A stretch of 64,000 nt of DNA from CAIKXD01 sp035439485 (lineage in GTDB: Bacteria; Bacteroidota; Bacteroidia; UBA4408). A program made the position numbers and the translations under genes. The notes beneath the pieces are model-generated. The model had not been told where the DNA came from. It did not search any database and worked only from the letters and a program-made list of their open reading frames with translations. This document shows, piece after piece, positions 1 to 8,918 of the stretch. The stretch spans positions 5,563 through 69,562 of the forward strand of contig DAORKI010000005.1 in NCBI GenBank assembly GCA_035439485.1, read 5' to 3'. Position 1 is the stretch's first letter; every line of letters begins with the position of its first letter.

Positions 1-469
1 AGCCTGGCCCTCTGATTATTTCTATTTGTTTGATATTAAAAATTGGGTAATGCTGCAAAAATTGTAAGGTGCTGTAAATAGTTTCATGCATTTCTAATCC
101 ATCAATTAATAACAATACTTTTCCTTCTTGAGCCCACATTCCTCTCATGCCAACACCTATTATATTCTCAACATCTTGCCCAAAATCTATTCCTGGTACT
201 TTCCTTAAAATGTCAATCATATCACGAGCTCCACTGTACCTAATTTCTTCAGAGGTTATTATAGATACCACACCTGCGGCATCTGATAAAATGTCCTGTT
301 TACCGGATGACACAGTTACTTTAATATTGAGCAATTCTTCAAGACTAAGTTCTTCTAAATTAGTTTTACTTGAATCTTGTCCGTAACCTATCAATGGAAA
401 ATTTAAACATGCTATGATTAGCACAAAAAATCTTCTAAATTCCAATTTTAAAATTTTTTTATTGCACAT
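1..469 (-). CDS. TonB-dependent outer membrane receptor, N-terminal part (cut by window edge)
   Basis: Only the first 156 residues are inside the window. I read this frame directly. It starts with a basic stretch and a hydrophobic segment (LIIACLNFPLIGYG, a likely signal peptide) and continues as a plug domain: LEELLNIKVTVSSGK, then ILRKVPGIDFGQDVE, then GKVLLLIDGLEM and IKQIEIIRGPG at the window edge. These are the standard landmarks of the TonB-dependent receptor plug, which closes an outer membrane barrel and opens by TonB-driven transport. The ATG at 469 lies inside the last codons of the upstream YfiR-like gene, so the two overlap by 11 bases and are surely co-transcribed. The partner suggests a role in signalling-linked uptake, but the substrate cannot be told. 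Confidence 0.85.
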   Translation of the reverse strand, partial: MCNKKILKLEFRRFFVLIIACLNFPLIGYGQDSSKTNLEELSLEELLNIKVTVSSGKQDILSDAAGVVSIITSEEIRYSGARDMIDILRKVPGIDFGQDVENIIGVGMRGMWAQEGKVLLLIDGLEMHETIYSTLQFLQHYPIFNIKQIEIIRGPG

Positions 470-989
470 CTGAAGCTAACTTTAATAGTTCATTACTAAC
501 TTTTAAATTGTGTGAGGTAACATTTGATTTGCTTATCTCAAATCGTAATTTTTCATTGATGACCAAAAAATTAATGCTCGCACCTCTTGAAAGCATTCCA
601 GTTTTTTCACTGATAATTAAAACAGGATTTTTTTCAGTTGCTAAATAAATCTTTGAAATACTTTTACTCTCTTTTTCAGATATAAATATAATTTGACATT
701 TTCTTAATTCCTCAGAATTTTCATTCAATTGTATCAACTCCACCTTTTTGTTATTGATATTTTTTGTTTTTATAATGTGTTGCAATTCATCCTTTAATGG
801 AGTAACACCAACAACACCAATTATAAACTCAGTATTTGACTCTGATTCTGGCCAATTGATATACTTGGTAAAATGGTAAATAAACATCGCATGCATCTTA
901 TAATTTAACTCATCTGGTTTAGGTATAAACCGAATGGAGTTACTATAAAATAACAACAAAATTGGCAGATATAGAATGAGCTTTTTCAA
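459..989 (-). CDS. YfiR-like periplasmic protein (DUF4154 family)
   Basis: A 176-residue protein with a signal peptide or anchor (MKKLILYLPILLLFYSNS). The mature part shows the YfiR/DUF4154 pattern: MFIYHFTKYINWP near the start, IIGVVG, then SEKTGMLSRGASINFLV and a C-terminal LRFEISKSN...NELLKLA. In Pseudomonas, YfiR is a periplasmic repressor of the diguanylate cyclase YfiN; in Bacteroidota such proteins often sit beside TonB receptors and sensor kinases. The start codon is TTG: an in-frame stop lies two codons upstream, and the first ATG would remove the signal peptide. A TAAATTTG promoter box lies on the minus strand at 1010-1003, giving a very short leader. The receptor gene overlaps its 3' end by 11 bases. 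Function here is inferred from family only. Confidence 0.8.
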   Translation of the reverse strand: MKKLILYLPILLLFYSNSIRFIPKPDELNYKMHAMFIYHFTKYINWPESESNTEFIIGVVGVTPLKDELQHIIKTKNINNKKVELIQLNENSEELRKCQIIFISEKESKSISKIYLATEKNPVLIISEKTGMLSRGASINFLVINEKLRFEISKSNVTSHNLKVSNELLKLASDVQ

Positions 990-1342
990 AGGTTAATAAA
1001 ATCAAATTTAAATTTTTTTTAATTTGTTGATTAGCGTTTTATTCATTTAATTTTCAGCACTAATTTGTTAATATTCAACATTGTATGCCTCGCTAATTTG
1101 GGATGACATGTAAAAGGCAATTAACTTTAGATAAACAACTTTTTTATGCTGTTAAAAAATATTCAAGCAATTAATTTTCTTTCTGATAAGATTAAAATAA
1201 TACGGCAAAATAATTTTTTTTTCGAACTACCTTAAGTAAAGCTAATTTTAGGCACGGAGCTTATAAAATTTTAATTTTTGTGTGAATGAATCTAGAGAGA
1301 CTTTCTAATATTTCCTTATTTTCGCAACCTCATATTAAAATT
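990..1342. other. Divergent intergenic region between yfiR-like gene and valS
   Basis: About 350 bases, very AT-rich, holding the promoters of two divergent genes. On the minus strand the box TAAATTTG (1010-1003) fits the Bacteroidota -7 element for the YfiR-like gene. On the plus strand a looser match, TAATTTTTG (1272-1280, one base too long), lies before valS. I see no RNA gene, repeat or small ORF that I would support. Confidence 0.5.
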
Positions 1343-3991
1343 ATGGAAATTCCTAAAACATACAATCCAGCAAATATTGAAGATAAATGGTATCAATATT
1401 GGCTAGAGAAAAAATTCTTTAAGTCAACACCTGATCAACGTGAACCTTACACCATTGTAATACCGCCTCCCAATGTAACTGGAGTATTGCACATGGGCCA
1501 TATGCTTAATAATACCATTCAAGATGTGCTCATTAGACGCGCTCGAATGCAAGGTAAAAATGCATGTTGGGTACCTGGAACTGATCATGCGTCTATAGCC
1601 ACAGAAGCAAAAGTCGTAAATTTATTGAAAGAAAAAGGGATTAAAAAATCTGACTTAACGCGTGAAGAATTTTTAAAATATGCTTTCGAGTGGAAAGAAA
1701 AGTATGGAGGAATAATTCTTGAACAACTCAAAAAACTTGGTGCTTCATGCGATTGGGATCGAACTCGCTTTACCATGGAAGAGGATTTGAGCGAAGCGGT
1801 AATTGATGTATTTATTGACTTGTATAACAAAGGTCAAATTTATCGTGGGGTGCGTATGGTGAACTGGGATCCTGCTGGAATGACTGCTGTTTCTGATGAA
1901 GAGGTAATACATAAAGAAACCAATGCTAAACTTTATTATGTAAATTATAAATTAGTGAATGAGGATGGTTCATTTCTTCCTGATAATGCATGTATTACCA
2001 TTGCAACTACTCGTCCCGAAACAATTTTAGGGGATACTGCTGTTTGCGTGCATCCTGAGGATGAAAGATACAAACATTTAAAAGGAAAATTCGCTTTGAT
2101 TCCCTTTGTTGAACGTAAAGTGCCTATTATTTTTGATGATTATATTGATATGGAGTTTGGAACTGGTGCCTTAAAAGTAACTCCAGCACACGATATCAAC
2201 GATTATAATTTAGGTGTTAAACATAAGTTAGAAGTGATTGATACCATTGCTGCAAATGGCACCATGAGTGAGGCTGCTAGATTTTATATTGGGGAAGACC
2301 GTTTCGCAGTACGTAAAAAAATTGCCAAAGATTTAGAAGAAGCTGGACATATTGTTAAGATTGAGGATATTAAAAACAAGGTGGGATACAGCGAAAGAAC
2401 TGATGCCGTGATTGAGCCTAAGTTAAGTATGCAATGGTTTTTGAAGATGGATAAAATCTCAAAACCTGCTTTAGATGCCGTGCTTAATAATGAAGTAAAT
2501 CTTATTCCTGAAAAGTTTGTAAATACATACAAACATTGGATGGAAAATGTGCACGATTGGTGCATTAGTCGCCAGTTGTGGTGGGGACAACAAATCCCTG
2601 CTTGGTATGATAACAAAGGAAACTTTGTGGTGGCTAAATCACATGATGAGGCACTTGAAAAATATAAAAGCACATTTAATGATTCCTCTATCTCCAAACT
2701 AAGGCAGGATGATGATGTGGTTGATACTTGGTTTAGCTCATGGCTTTGGCCTATAAGCGTTTTCGATGGTTTTAAAGACCCAGATAATGCTGACATAAAA
2801 TACTATTATCCAACAAATGATTTAGTAACTGCTCCCGAAATTTTATTCTTTTGGGTAGCTCGTATGATTATTGCAGGTTATGAATACCGTGGTCAGAAGC
2901 CTTTTACCAATGTTTATCTTACAGGAATTGTACGCGATAAATTAGGCCGTAAAATGAGTAAGTCACTTGGAAATAGCCCTGATCCTTTAGATTTAATTGC
3001 TAAAAATGGTGCAGATGCGGTAAGAATGGGTATGTTGTTAACCTCCCCAGCTGGCAACGATTTGCCCTTCGATGAAATCCTAATTGAACAAGGCCGGAAC
3101 TTCAATAATAAAATATGGAATGCTTTTCGTTTAATTAAAGGTTTTGAAGTTGAAGCACATAAGATACAGCCAGAAAACAGTAAGCTAGCTTGTGCTTGGT
3201 TCGAATCTCGTTTCAATCAGCAGTTAGCTGTGATTAACGATTTGTACAGCAAATACCGCATGAGCGAGGTTTTAATGACAACTTACAAATTAGTTTGGGA
3301 TGACTTTTGCGCTTGGTATTTAGAAATGATTAAACCCGATTTTGTTGATGGAAAGTCTTTACCTATTGATGCTATTACCTATAATCAAACAATTACTTAT
3401 TTCGGAAATCTATTAAAAATTCTTCATCCATTCATGCCTTTTATCACCGAAGAGTTATGGCATTTGATTGAAGATAGAACTGAAAATGATTCCATTGTTA
3501 TTGCTACTTGGCCAAAAGTTGGCAGTGTAGATGAAGAAATTTTATTGTCTTTTGCTAATGCTTCAGAAGTAATTCAACAAATTAGAAACTTGAGGAACCA
3601 AAAAGGTATTTCTCCAAAGGAAACTTGGCAGCTTTTTACTAAAGACTCAGCTGAAAGAAACCAAAATTTTGATGCCATTATTAAAAAAACTGCAAACATA
3701 AATTCTATTGAAATTATGCACGAAAAGCCAACTGGAGCAATTAATTTCATGGTTGGAACAACAGAGTATTTTGTTCCATTATCTCAATCTATTGATTTAA
3801 ATGCAGAGAAAATAAAGTATCAAACAGAATTAAATTACCTTAATGGTTTCCTTGATTCAGTAAATAAAAAGCTAAGCAATGAAAAGTTTGTTGCGAATGC
3901 AAAACCTGAAGTTATTGCCAATGAACGCAAAAAAATGGAAGATGCAAAAACCAAAATAAAATTAATAGAAGAACAATTAAACTCACTCTGA
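1343..3991 (+). CDS. valS: Valine--tRNA ligase
   Basis: Charges tRNA-Val with valine in the cytoplasm; a class I synthetase. The HIGH motif appears as HMGH at residues 50-53 within PPPNVTGVLHMGH, and KMSKS is at 537-541. The editing (CP1) domain lies between them with TTRPETILGDTAV and GTGALKVTPAHD. An anticodon-binding domain follows (HPFMPFITEELW), and the C-terminus is the long helical hairpin usual for ValRS. With the start at 1343 the protein has 882 residues, normal for the family. The same frame is open to an ATG at 1286, but the added 19 residues are unlike the family, whose proteins begin close to the IPKTYNP motif. Single gene, facing away from the YfiR-like gene. Confidence 0.96.
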   Translation: MEIPKTYNPANIEDKWYQYWLEKKFFKSTPDQREPYTIVIPPPNVTGVLHMGHMLNNTIQDVLIRRARMQGKNACWVPGTDHASIATEAKVVNLLKEKGIKKSDLTREEFLKYAFEWKEKYGGIILEQLKKLGASCDWDRTRFTMEEDLSEAVIDVFIDLYNKGQIYRGVRMVNWDPAGMTAVSDEEVIHKETNAKLYYVNYKLVNEDGSFLPDNACITIATTRPETILGDTAVCVHPEDERYKHLKGKFALIPFVERKVPIIFDDYIDMEFGTGALKVTPAHDINDYNLGVKHKLEVIDTIAANGTMSEAARFYIGEDRFAVRKKIAKDLEEAGHIVKIEDIKNKVGYSERTDAVIEPKLSMQWFLKMDKISKPALDAVLNNEVNLIPEKFVNTYKHWMENVHDWCISRQLWWGQQIPAWYDNKGNFVVAKSHDEALEKYKSTFNDSSISKLRQDDDVVDTWFSSWLWPISVFDGFKDPDNADIKYYYPTNDLVTAPEILFFWVARMIIAGYEYRGQKPFTNVYLTGIVRDKLGRKMSKSLGNSPDPLDLIAKNGADAVRMGMLLTSPAGNDLPFDEILIEQGRNFNNKIWNAFRLIKGFEVEAHKIQPENSKLACAWFESRFNQQLAVINDLYSKYRMSEVLMTTYKLVWDDFCAWYLEMIKPDFVDGKSLPIDAITYNQTITYFGNLLKILHPFMPFITEELWHLIEDRTENDSIVIATWPKVGSVDEEILLSFANASEVIQQIRNLRNQKGISPKETWQLFTKDSAERNQNFDAIIKKTANINSIEIMHEKPTGAINFMVGTTEYFVPLSQSIDLNAEKIKYQTELNYLNGFLDSVNKKLSNEKFVANAKPEVIANERKKMEDAKTKIKLIEEQLNSL

Positions 3992-4010
3992 TTTTTCTGA
4001 GTTTTTATTT
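3979..4010 (+). terminator. Probable weak terminator of valS
   Basis: AAACTCA (3979-3985) can pair with TGAGTTT (3998-4004) around a 12-base loop that overlaps the valS stop codon. A T-rich stretch follows. The stem is short and AT-rich, so the call is tentative. Confidence 0.45.
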
Positions 4011-4130
4011 TTTTTGTTGAGATTTAATCATGTATGAGTTTAATTAACATTCAAATTGTTAATTCAATTCCTGCTTTACTCATTAATTCTTTTTTACTTA
4101 TGCTTTAATTTGTGTAACTAAGTTCATGTT

Positions 4131-5879
4131 ATGCAATATAAAATCTCTTTCAACCAGCCAAACAGACATTATATCGATATTGAATGTAATATCGAAAACA
4201 TTGCTCTTCCTCATGTAGAAATTCAATTACCATCATGGCGCCCTGGAAGATATGAGTTAGGAAATTTTGCAAAGAATATTCAAAAATTTGAAGTATTCAA
4301 CTCAAAAAATGAAGCATTATCTTTTAAGAAAATCACAAAAGACAAATGGCACATTAATACGAATGGCGACAGTGTAGTAAAAATAGTTTACACCTATTAT
4401 GCAGCTGAATTAAATGCAGGTAGTACCTGGCTTGATGAAAATCAACTTTATGTAAATCCCATCAATTGCTTGCTCTATTTTGAGCAAAAAATAGATGAGC
4501 CTTGTAGATTGGAAATTATCGTCCCTAGCAACTACAAAATAGCAGGGGCACTCAATGTTTTAGAAACAATTTCAAAAGAAAATAATAAAATTATTAAGGC
4601 TATTGCTAATGATTATCATTGCCTTGTGGATACTCCTTTTATTTGTAGCGATAGTCTTCAGCATAATTTGTTTGTTTTAGATGGAGTAGAGTTTAATATT
4701 TGGTTTCAAGGCGAATGTAAACCAGATTGGGCAAAAGTTATTGGTGATTTCTTCATTTTTATAAATGAACAATTTGTGCTATTTAAATCATTTCCAACTG
4801 AGCGATATCATTTTATTATTCAAGTTTTACCTTATCAATTTTATCATGGCGTGGAACATGCCGATTCAACAGTAATTGCTATTGGACCTTCTTATAATTT
4901 AATGCGAAAGGAGCTTTATGACGAACTTTTAGGAGTGAGTTCACATGAATTGTTTCATACATGGAATGTGAAAAATATTCGCCCAAAAGAAATGATGCCC
5001 TATAAATACAACACTGAAAATTATGCAACTACCGGGTATATTTATGAAGGCATAACCACCTATTATGGCGATTTAATGCTCTATCGTTCAGGTATATTTT
5101 CTGATGCCGATTATTTTAGAACTTTAACTCAACAAATTCAAAAGCACCTCGATAATCATGGACGATTTAATTATAGTGTAGCCCAATCTTCTTTTGATAC
5201 CTGGCTTGATGGATATGTGCCAGGAGTGCCCAACCGAAAAGTTTCAATTTATACCGAAGGCTGTTTACTGGCCTTTATGGCAGATGCCTTAATCAGAAAG
5301 CAAACAAATAATAAAGCTTCATTAGATGATGTAATGTTAACTTTATACAATGATTTTGGTAAAAATAAAGTTGGCTATACCGCTCACGATTATCAAACTA
5401 TTATTGAAAATGTTACAGGGCAAAACTGGAACAATTTCTTTTTTCAATTAGTGGATGGAGTAAAACCATTTAATGACTTACTAACCGAATGCCTAGATTA
5501 TTTTGGACTTGAGCTTTCAATTGTAGCATCAAAAAAACCTTATGAATCTTTTCTTGGATTCAAAACAACAGAACAAAATAATGAAACCATAGTTCAATCA
5601 ATTTTCCCCAATTCACTAGCAGAGAATGCTGGTTTGTGCGTGAAAGATAAAATTATTGGCGTCAATGGTTTTGAAGTAAAAAACAATTTAAACGAATGGT
5701 GTAATTATTTTTGGCGAGAGTCTTTTACATTAAATGTGATTACCGAAGGAAAAACTCGTCAAATTAATTTAGAGCCAAGTAAAAAAATGTATTATAAAAC
5801 ATATTGGGTAATGAAAAGTGACTCCATATCTGCAGAGCAGGCCGAAAATTACAATAAATGGATTGGTCGAAAATTTTAA
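4131..5879 (+). CDS. M61 family metallopeptidase with C-terminal PDZ domain
   Basis: A 582-residue protein of the M61 (glycyl aminopeptidase) family. The zinc site is the motif HELFH, with H272 and H276 as ligands and E273 as catalytic base; the third ligand is probably E306 in YEGITTYYGD. The N-terminal part (about 1-170) is the family's beta domain with LPSWRPGRYELGNFA. Residues of about 480-560 form a PDZ domain (SIFPNSLAENAGLCVKDKII). No signal peptide is visible, so it may act in the cytoplasm, although some relatives are exported. Natural substrate unknown; members cleave peptides with small N-terminal residues. The Nudix gene follows after 9 bases, so the two are probably co-transcribed. 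Confidence 0.9.
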   Translation: MQYKISFNQPNRHYIDIECNIENIALPHVEIQLPSWRPGRYELGNFAKNIQKFEVFNSKNEALSFKKITKDKWHINTNGDSVVKIVYTYYAAELNAGSTWLDENQLYVNPINCLLYFEQKIDEPCRLEIIVPSNYKIAGALNVLETISKENNKIIKAIANDYHCLVDTPFICSDSLQHNLFVLDGVEFNIWFQGECKPDWAKVIGDFFIFINEQFVLFKSFPTERYHFIIQVLPYQFYHGVEHADSTVIAIGPSYNLMRKELYDELLGVSSHELFHTWNVKNIRPKEMMPYKYNTENYATTGYIYEGITTYYGDLMLYRSGIFSDADYFRTLTQQIQKHLDNHGRFNYSVAQSSFDTWLDGYVPGVPNRKVSIYTEGCLLAFMADALIRKQTNNKASLDDVMLTLYNDFGKNKVGYTAHDYQTIIENVTGQNWNNFFFQLVDGVKPFNDLLTECLDYFGLELSIVASKKPYESFLGFKTTEQNNETIVQSIFPNSLAENAGLCVKDKIIGVNGFEVKNNLNEWCNYFWRESFTLNVITEGKTRQINLEPSKKMYYKTYWVMKSDSISAEQAENYNKWIGRKF

Positions 5880-5888
5880 ATTGCTAAA

Positions 5889-6329
5889 ATGTATAATATA
5901 AGAGTATATGGTTTGTTAATTGAAAACAATGCCGTATTGGTGAGTGATGAATATTACAAAGAAATTTACATGACTAAATTTCCTGGAGGAGGACATGAAA
6001 TAGGAGAGAGCCTCATTGATTGCTTAAAACGCGAATTTATAGAAGAGCTAAATTTAGAGATAAATATTTTAAGCCATTTTTATACCACCGATTTTTTTGT
6101 TCCTTCATTTTTTAACTCAAATCATCAGCTTATTTCTATCTATTATTTAGTTCAAAGAAAAAATACAAATTCAATTGCTATTAGTACTAAAAAATTTGAT
6201 TTTAAACCTTTGCATGGTGCTCAGAGCCTACGATGGATTCAATTGAAGGATATGAACGATGATGATTTTACCTATCCTATTGACAAAAAAGTTGCTATAT
6301 TGTTGAAAAATTCATTTAATCTTTACTAA
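5889..6329 (+). CDS. Nudix hydrolase
   Basis: A 146-residue Nudix protein. The Nudix box reads GGGHEIGES followed by CLKREFIEELNLE, matching GX5EX7REUXEEXGU except for N in the last glycine position; its glutamates bind the catalytic divalent metal. Such enzymes hydrolyse a nucleoside diphosphate linked to another group; the substrate cannot be read from the sequence. The N-terminus (YNIRVYGLLIENNAVLVSDE) is the usual first strand pair. It follows the M61 peptidase by 9 bases and probably shares its transcript. Confidence 0.88.
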   Translation: MYNIRVYGLLIENNAVLVSDEYYKEIYMTKFPGGGHEIGESLIDCLKREFIEELNLEINILSHFYTTDFFVPSFFNSNHQLISIYYLVQRKNTNSIAISTKKFDFKPLHGAQSLRWIQLKDMNDDDFTYPIDKKVAILLKNSFNLY

Positions 6330-6346
6330 TTGCTTGCAATTTTTTA
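6329..6346 (+). terminator. Possible small terminator hairpin after the Nudix gene
   Basis: AATTG and CAATT around a four-base loop, followed directly by T6. The stem is only five base pairs, so this is a weak candidate. Confidence 0.3.
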
Positions 6347-6370
6347 ATCTAAAATGCTTTAATTTGCCTT

Positions 6371-7045
6371 ATGAAGTTGTATATTACCCGAATTATCGTT
6401 TTTTTAGGAATGCTAGCATTTTTAAATTCCTGCGCTCCTACGCGTGCAATAATGCCACTTTGCTATAAAGAAAACAGAGTAAGCGCTTCTCTTGGTGGCC
6501 CATTAATTCATTACGGAAAAGCCATTACCCCGGTGCCTTATACCTCTATAACATACTCCAGAGGCTTAACAGATACTACAACACTTTTTGCTTCTTTTCA
6601 TCCAACTGCTGCCCTGTATGGAAATTTACAAATGGAAGTTGGTTTTAATAGATATATTATCAATAATGACTCAGCAAAATATGCAGTAACTATTGCTCCT
6701 TCATTAAATTACTTGAAAAAGGACTCCATCAATAAACTATACCCACAAATTGATGTAAATTTCATAAAAAGAAACCCTTTAAATGAAAATTATTATTATG
6801 CAGGTTTATGTAATTGGTTTGAGCCAAATTCAAGAAAAATAAATGGTGAAAAGCAAGCTAATCTTTGGTTTCCTAGTCCGCAAGTTGGTTATGTTTGGAA
6901 TACAAAAAAAGGATTCATGTTTCAAGCTGAATTCAAATATCTGGTTCCATTTAGAAGAAATGACTACGGACCTGTTGAATATTTAAAACCAATCATTCCT
7001 TATGGTGGAATGGGTATTTATTTTGGAGCCAGCTATAAATTTTAA
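6371..7045 (+). CDS. Lipoprotein of unknown function, likely outer membrane beta-rich
   Basis: A 224-residue protein that starts with a lipoprotein signal peptide (lipobox LNSC, cysteine at residue 21). The rest has alternating hydrophobic strands, aromatic residues at strand ends and a final aromatic (ends YKF), as in small outer membrane beta-barrels. I do not recognise a named family. It lies 4 bases before another lipoprotein gene, the alpha/beta hydrolase, so both probably form one unit. The 12-base motif TGCTTTAATTTG occurs just upstream here and also upstream of the M61 gene, which may be a shared promoter variant. Confidence 0.7.
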   Translation: MKLYITRIIVFLGMLAFLNSCAPTRAIMPLCYKENRVSASLGGPLIHYGKAITPVPYTSITYSRGLTDTTTLFASFHPTAALYGNLQMEVGFNRYIINNDSAKYAVTIAPSLNYLKKDSINKLYPQIDVNFIKRNPLNENYYYAGLCNWFEPNSRKINGEKQANLWFPSPQVGYVWNTKKGFMFQAEFKYLVPFRRNDYGPVEYLKPIIPYGGMGIYFGASYKF

Positions 7046-7049
7046 TTGA

Positions 7050-7979
7050 ATGAGAAAATTGAATCAAACCATATTAACCATTGTCATTTTACTCGGACTT
7101 CTTTCTTGTAAGAAAAATTTAAATGATAATTTATTTAACCCTAGTAAAATTACTGAATACAAATTGGATGATTATGGCGGAACAGTTGATTTTAGGCTAA
7201 ATGAGGATTATTATATTCCTGATTCATCTATCCATGTTTTTCAATTGAAATCAAAAGCTAAAGATGAAGCAGATTCAACTAAAATTTGGGCTATTTATAT
7301 CGGAGATTTTAAAAAAGTAGGAAATAAAGAACTTATTGCCAATGATTCTGTAATTGTTTATTTTCATGGGAATAAAGACCACATGGATTTTTATTGGCAA
7401 AGAGCCAAACTACTTGCTCATACTGGTGGAAAATTAAATTTTGGTGTGCTTATGATTGATTATAGAGGTTATGGCATGTCTGATGGTAAATCCACCGAAG
7501 AAAGTATGTATGCTGATGCTAATGCAGCCATTAATTGGATCAAAGAAAAAGGTGTTTTAGCTCAAAGATACGCCATTTATGGGTTCAGCCTTGGATGCGC
7601 AGCAGCAACATATGCAACTTATTATACCCCGCCTAGTTATAAGCCATTTTGCATTGCTCTAGAAGCCCCTTTTGCCTCTGTGGCTACCTTAATTAATGAT
7701 GGAGCTGCACTTAATCTTGATCCGTTGTTTTTTACTACATTTAAATGCGATAATAACGATCGAATAAAAAAAATACAACAACCGTTTTATTGGATTCATG
7801 GGACTAAAGATAAATTTATTCCTATTGAAACAAACGGTGAAGTTTTATTTAAAAATTATACCGGAACCATTTCTGAAGCCCAAAGAATTGAAGGTGCCGA
7901 TCATAGTGATGTTCCTCAAACCATGGGCTTTGCAAAGTACAATCAAACTTTGTACTCATTTTTCGGACGTAAAAAGTAA
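7050..7979 (+). CDS. Lipoprotein alpha/beta hydrolase
   Basis: A 309-residue alpha/beta hydrolase with a lipoprotein signal peptide (lipobox LLSC). The oxyanion strand is YFHGNKDHMDFYW, followed by DYRGYGMSDGKST, and the nucleophile elbow is GFSLG (serine of the GxSxG motif). The acid probably lies in IHGTKDKFIP and the histidine in EGADHSDVP. The layout resembles the ABHD13/BEM46-like serine hydrolases. Location is probably the periplasmic face of a membrane. Substrate unknown. It is paired with the preceding lipoprotein and is convergent with fdhD. Confidence 0.85.
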   Translation: MRKLNQTILTIVILLGLLSCKKNLNDNLFNPSKITEYKLDDYGGTVDFRLNEDYYIPDSSIHVFQLKSKAKDEADSTKIWAIYIGDFKKVGNKELIANDSVIVYFHGNKDHMDFYWQRAKLLAHTGGKLNFGVLMIDYRGYGMSDGKSTEESMYADANAAINWIKEKGVLAQRYAIYGFSLGCAAATYATYYTPPSYKPFCIALEAPFASVATLINDGAALNLDPLFFTTFKCDNNDRIKKIQQPFYWIHGTKDKFIPIETNGEVLFKNYTGTISEAQRIEGADHSDVPQTMGFAKYNQTLYSFFGRKK

Positions 7980-8023
7980 GATTTATCTTTGTTAAAGTTA
8001 CGCTCAACTTCGTTCATCAAAGT

Positions 8024-8863
8024 TTAAGCAATAATTCTAAGTTCGTGTGTATAAATATTCATTGATCCTTCACGTAAAAATCCTATCACAGTTATACCAA
8101 ATTTTTCCGCAGTTTCAATTGCCAAACTCGATGGCGCACCAACACCGCAAATCACATTAATGCCAACCATAGCAGCCTTCTGAACCAATTCAAAACTAAT
8201 TCTTCCTGATAATAACAATATGTAATGATGAAGCGGAAGTTTATTTTCTAAAACAAATTTACCAATAAGTTTATCTAAAGCATTATGACGACCAACATCT
8301 TCTCGAACCAAAATAATTTTTCCTTCTTGATCATACAATCCGCAAGCATGAATGCCTCCAGTATGCTTAAAATTAATTTGAACATCTTTCATTTGCTGTA
8401 CCAAATTGAAAATGGTTTCAATAGGTATTTGAAAGTCTAAATTGCAACTAAACTGTGATTGTTGCATTATAGATTCTATTGATGCTTTACCACATACTCC
8501 GCAACTTCCAGTAATATAAAAATTCCTTTCGGCACTATTCAAATAAATTGAAGCATCTTGCTTTAATATAACTTTAATTACATTTTCATTATTTTCATGC
8601 AAGGCTTTTTTACAGTAGCTTATTTGCTCGATATCTGATGAATTTTTAATAATACCTTCTGTAAATAAAAAACCAGCGGCTAATTCAAAATCATTACCAG
8701 GAGTGCGCATGGTAACACTAATGTTTTTTTCTATTGGTATAGTATTATTAAAATAATTAATTTTAATTTCCATTGGCTCTTCAACAGCCAACAAATCATT
8801 AATCACTGAACTACTACCATTCGAAATTTTTCGAATTTTTTTATGAGTTACTGATAATGCCAT
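8024..8863 (-). CDS. fdhD: Formate dehydrogenase accessory sulfurtransferase FdhD
   Basis: FdhD moves sulfur from a cysteine desulfurase to the molybdenum or tungsten cofactor of formate dehydrogenases. The 279-residue length is normal. The two essential cysteines are C121 and C124 in GSCGVCGKASIE, and the conserved block VREDVGRHNALDKLIG is present. The C-terminal domain ends with the typical FLREGSMNIYTH. No formate dehydrogenase subunit or molybdopterin gene is in the window, so its client enzyme must be elsewhere. Single gene on the minus strand, 55 bases downstream of the transaldolase stop. Confidence 0.95.
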   Translation of the reverse strand: MALSVTHKKIRKISNGSSSVINDLLAVEEPMEIKINYFNNTIPIEKNISVTMRTPGNDFELAAGFLFTEGIIKNSSDIEQISYCKKALHENNENVIKVILKQDASIYLNSAERNFYITGSCGVCGKASIESIMQQSQFSCNLDFQIPIETIFNLVQQMKDVQINFKHTGGIHACGLYDQEGKIILVREDVGRHNALDKLIGKFVLENKLPLHHYILLLSGRISFELVQKAAMVGINVICGVGAPSSLAIETAEKFGITVIGFLREGSMNIYTHELRIIA

Positions 8864-8918
8864 AATAAAGCTGAAATTATAATTAACTTCAACCGTAAAT
8901 ATACACTAAATGAAAATA

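Noticed and set aside
147..386. 79-codon plus-strand frame at the left edge
   Set aside because: It is antisense to the plug domain of the TonB receptor, which is clearly coding on the minus strand.
1253..1270. GGCACG before valS as a sigma-54 site
   Set aside because: The first T of TGGCAC is missing and there is no GC at the -12 position.
2284..2796. 170-codon open frame on the minus strand
   Set aside because: It is fully antisense to valS, whose motifs are intact, and its product has no recognisable feature. The same holds for the minus-strand frames at 1585-1830 and 2914-3216.
3196..3216. tRNA-like GGTTCGAATC sequence
   Set aside because: Inside valS coding sequence, and no acceptor stem or anticodon arm can be built around it. 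I found no tRNA gene in the window.
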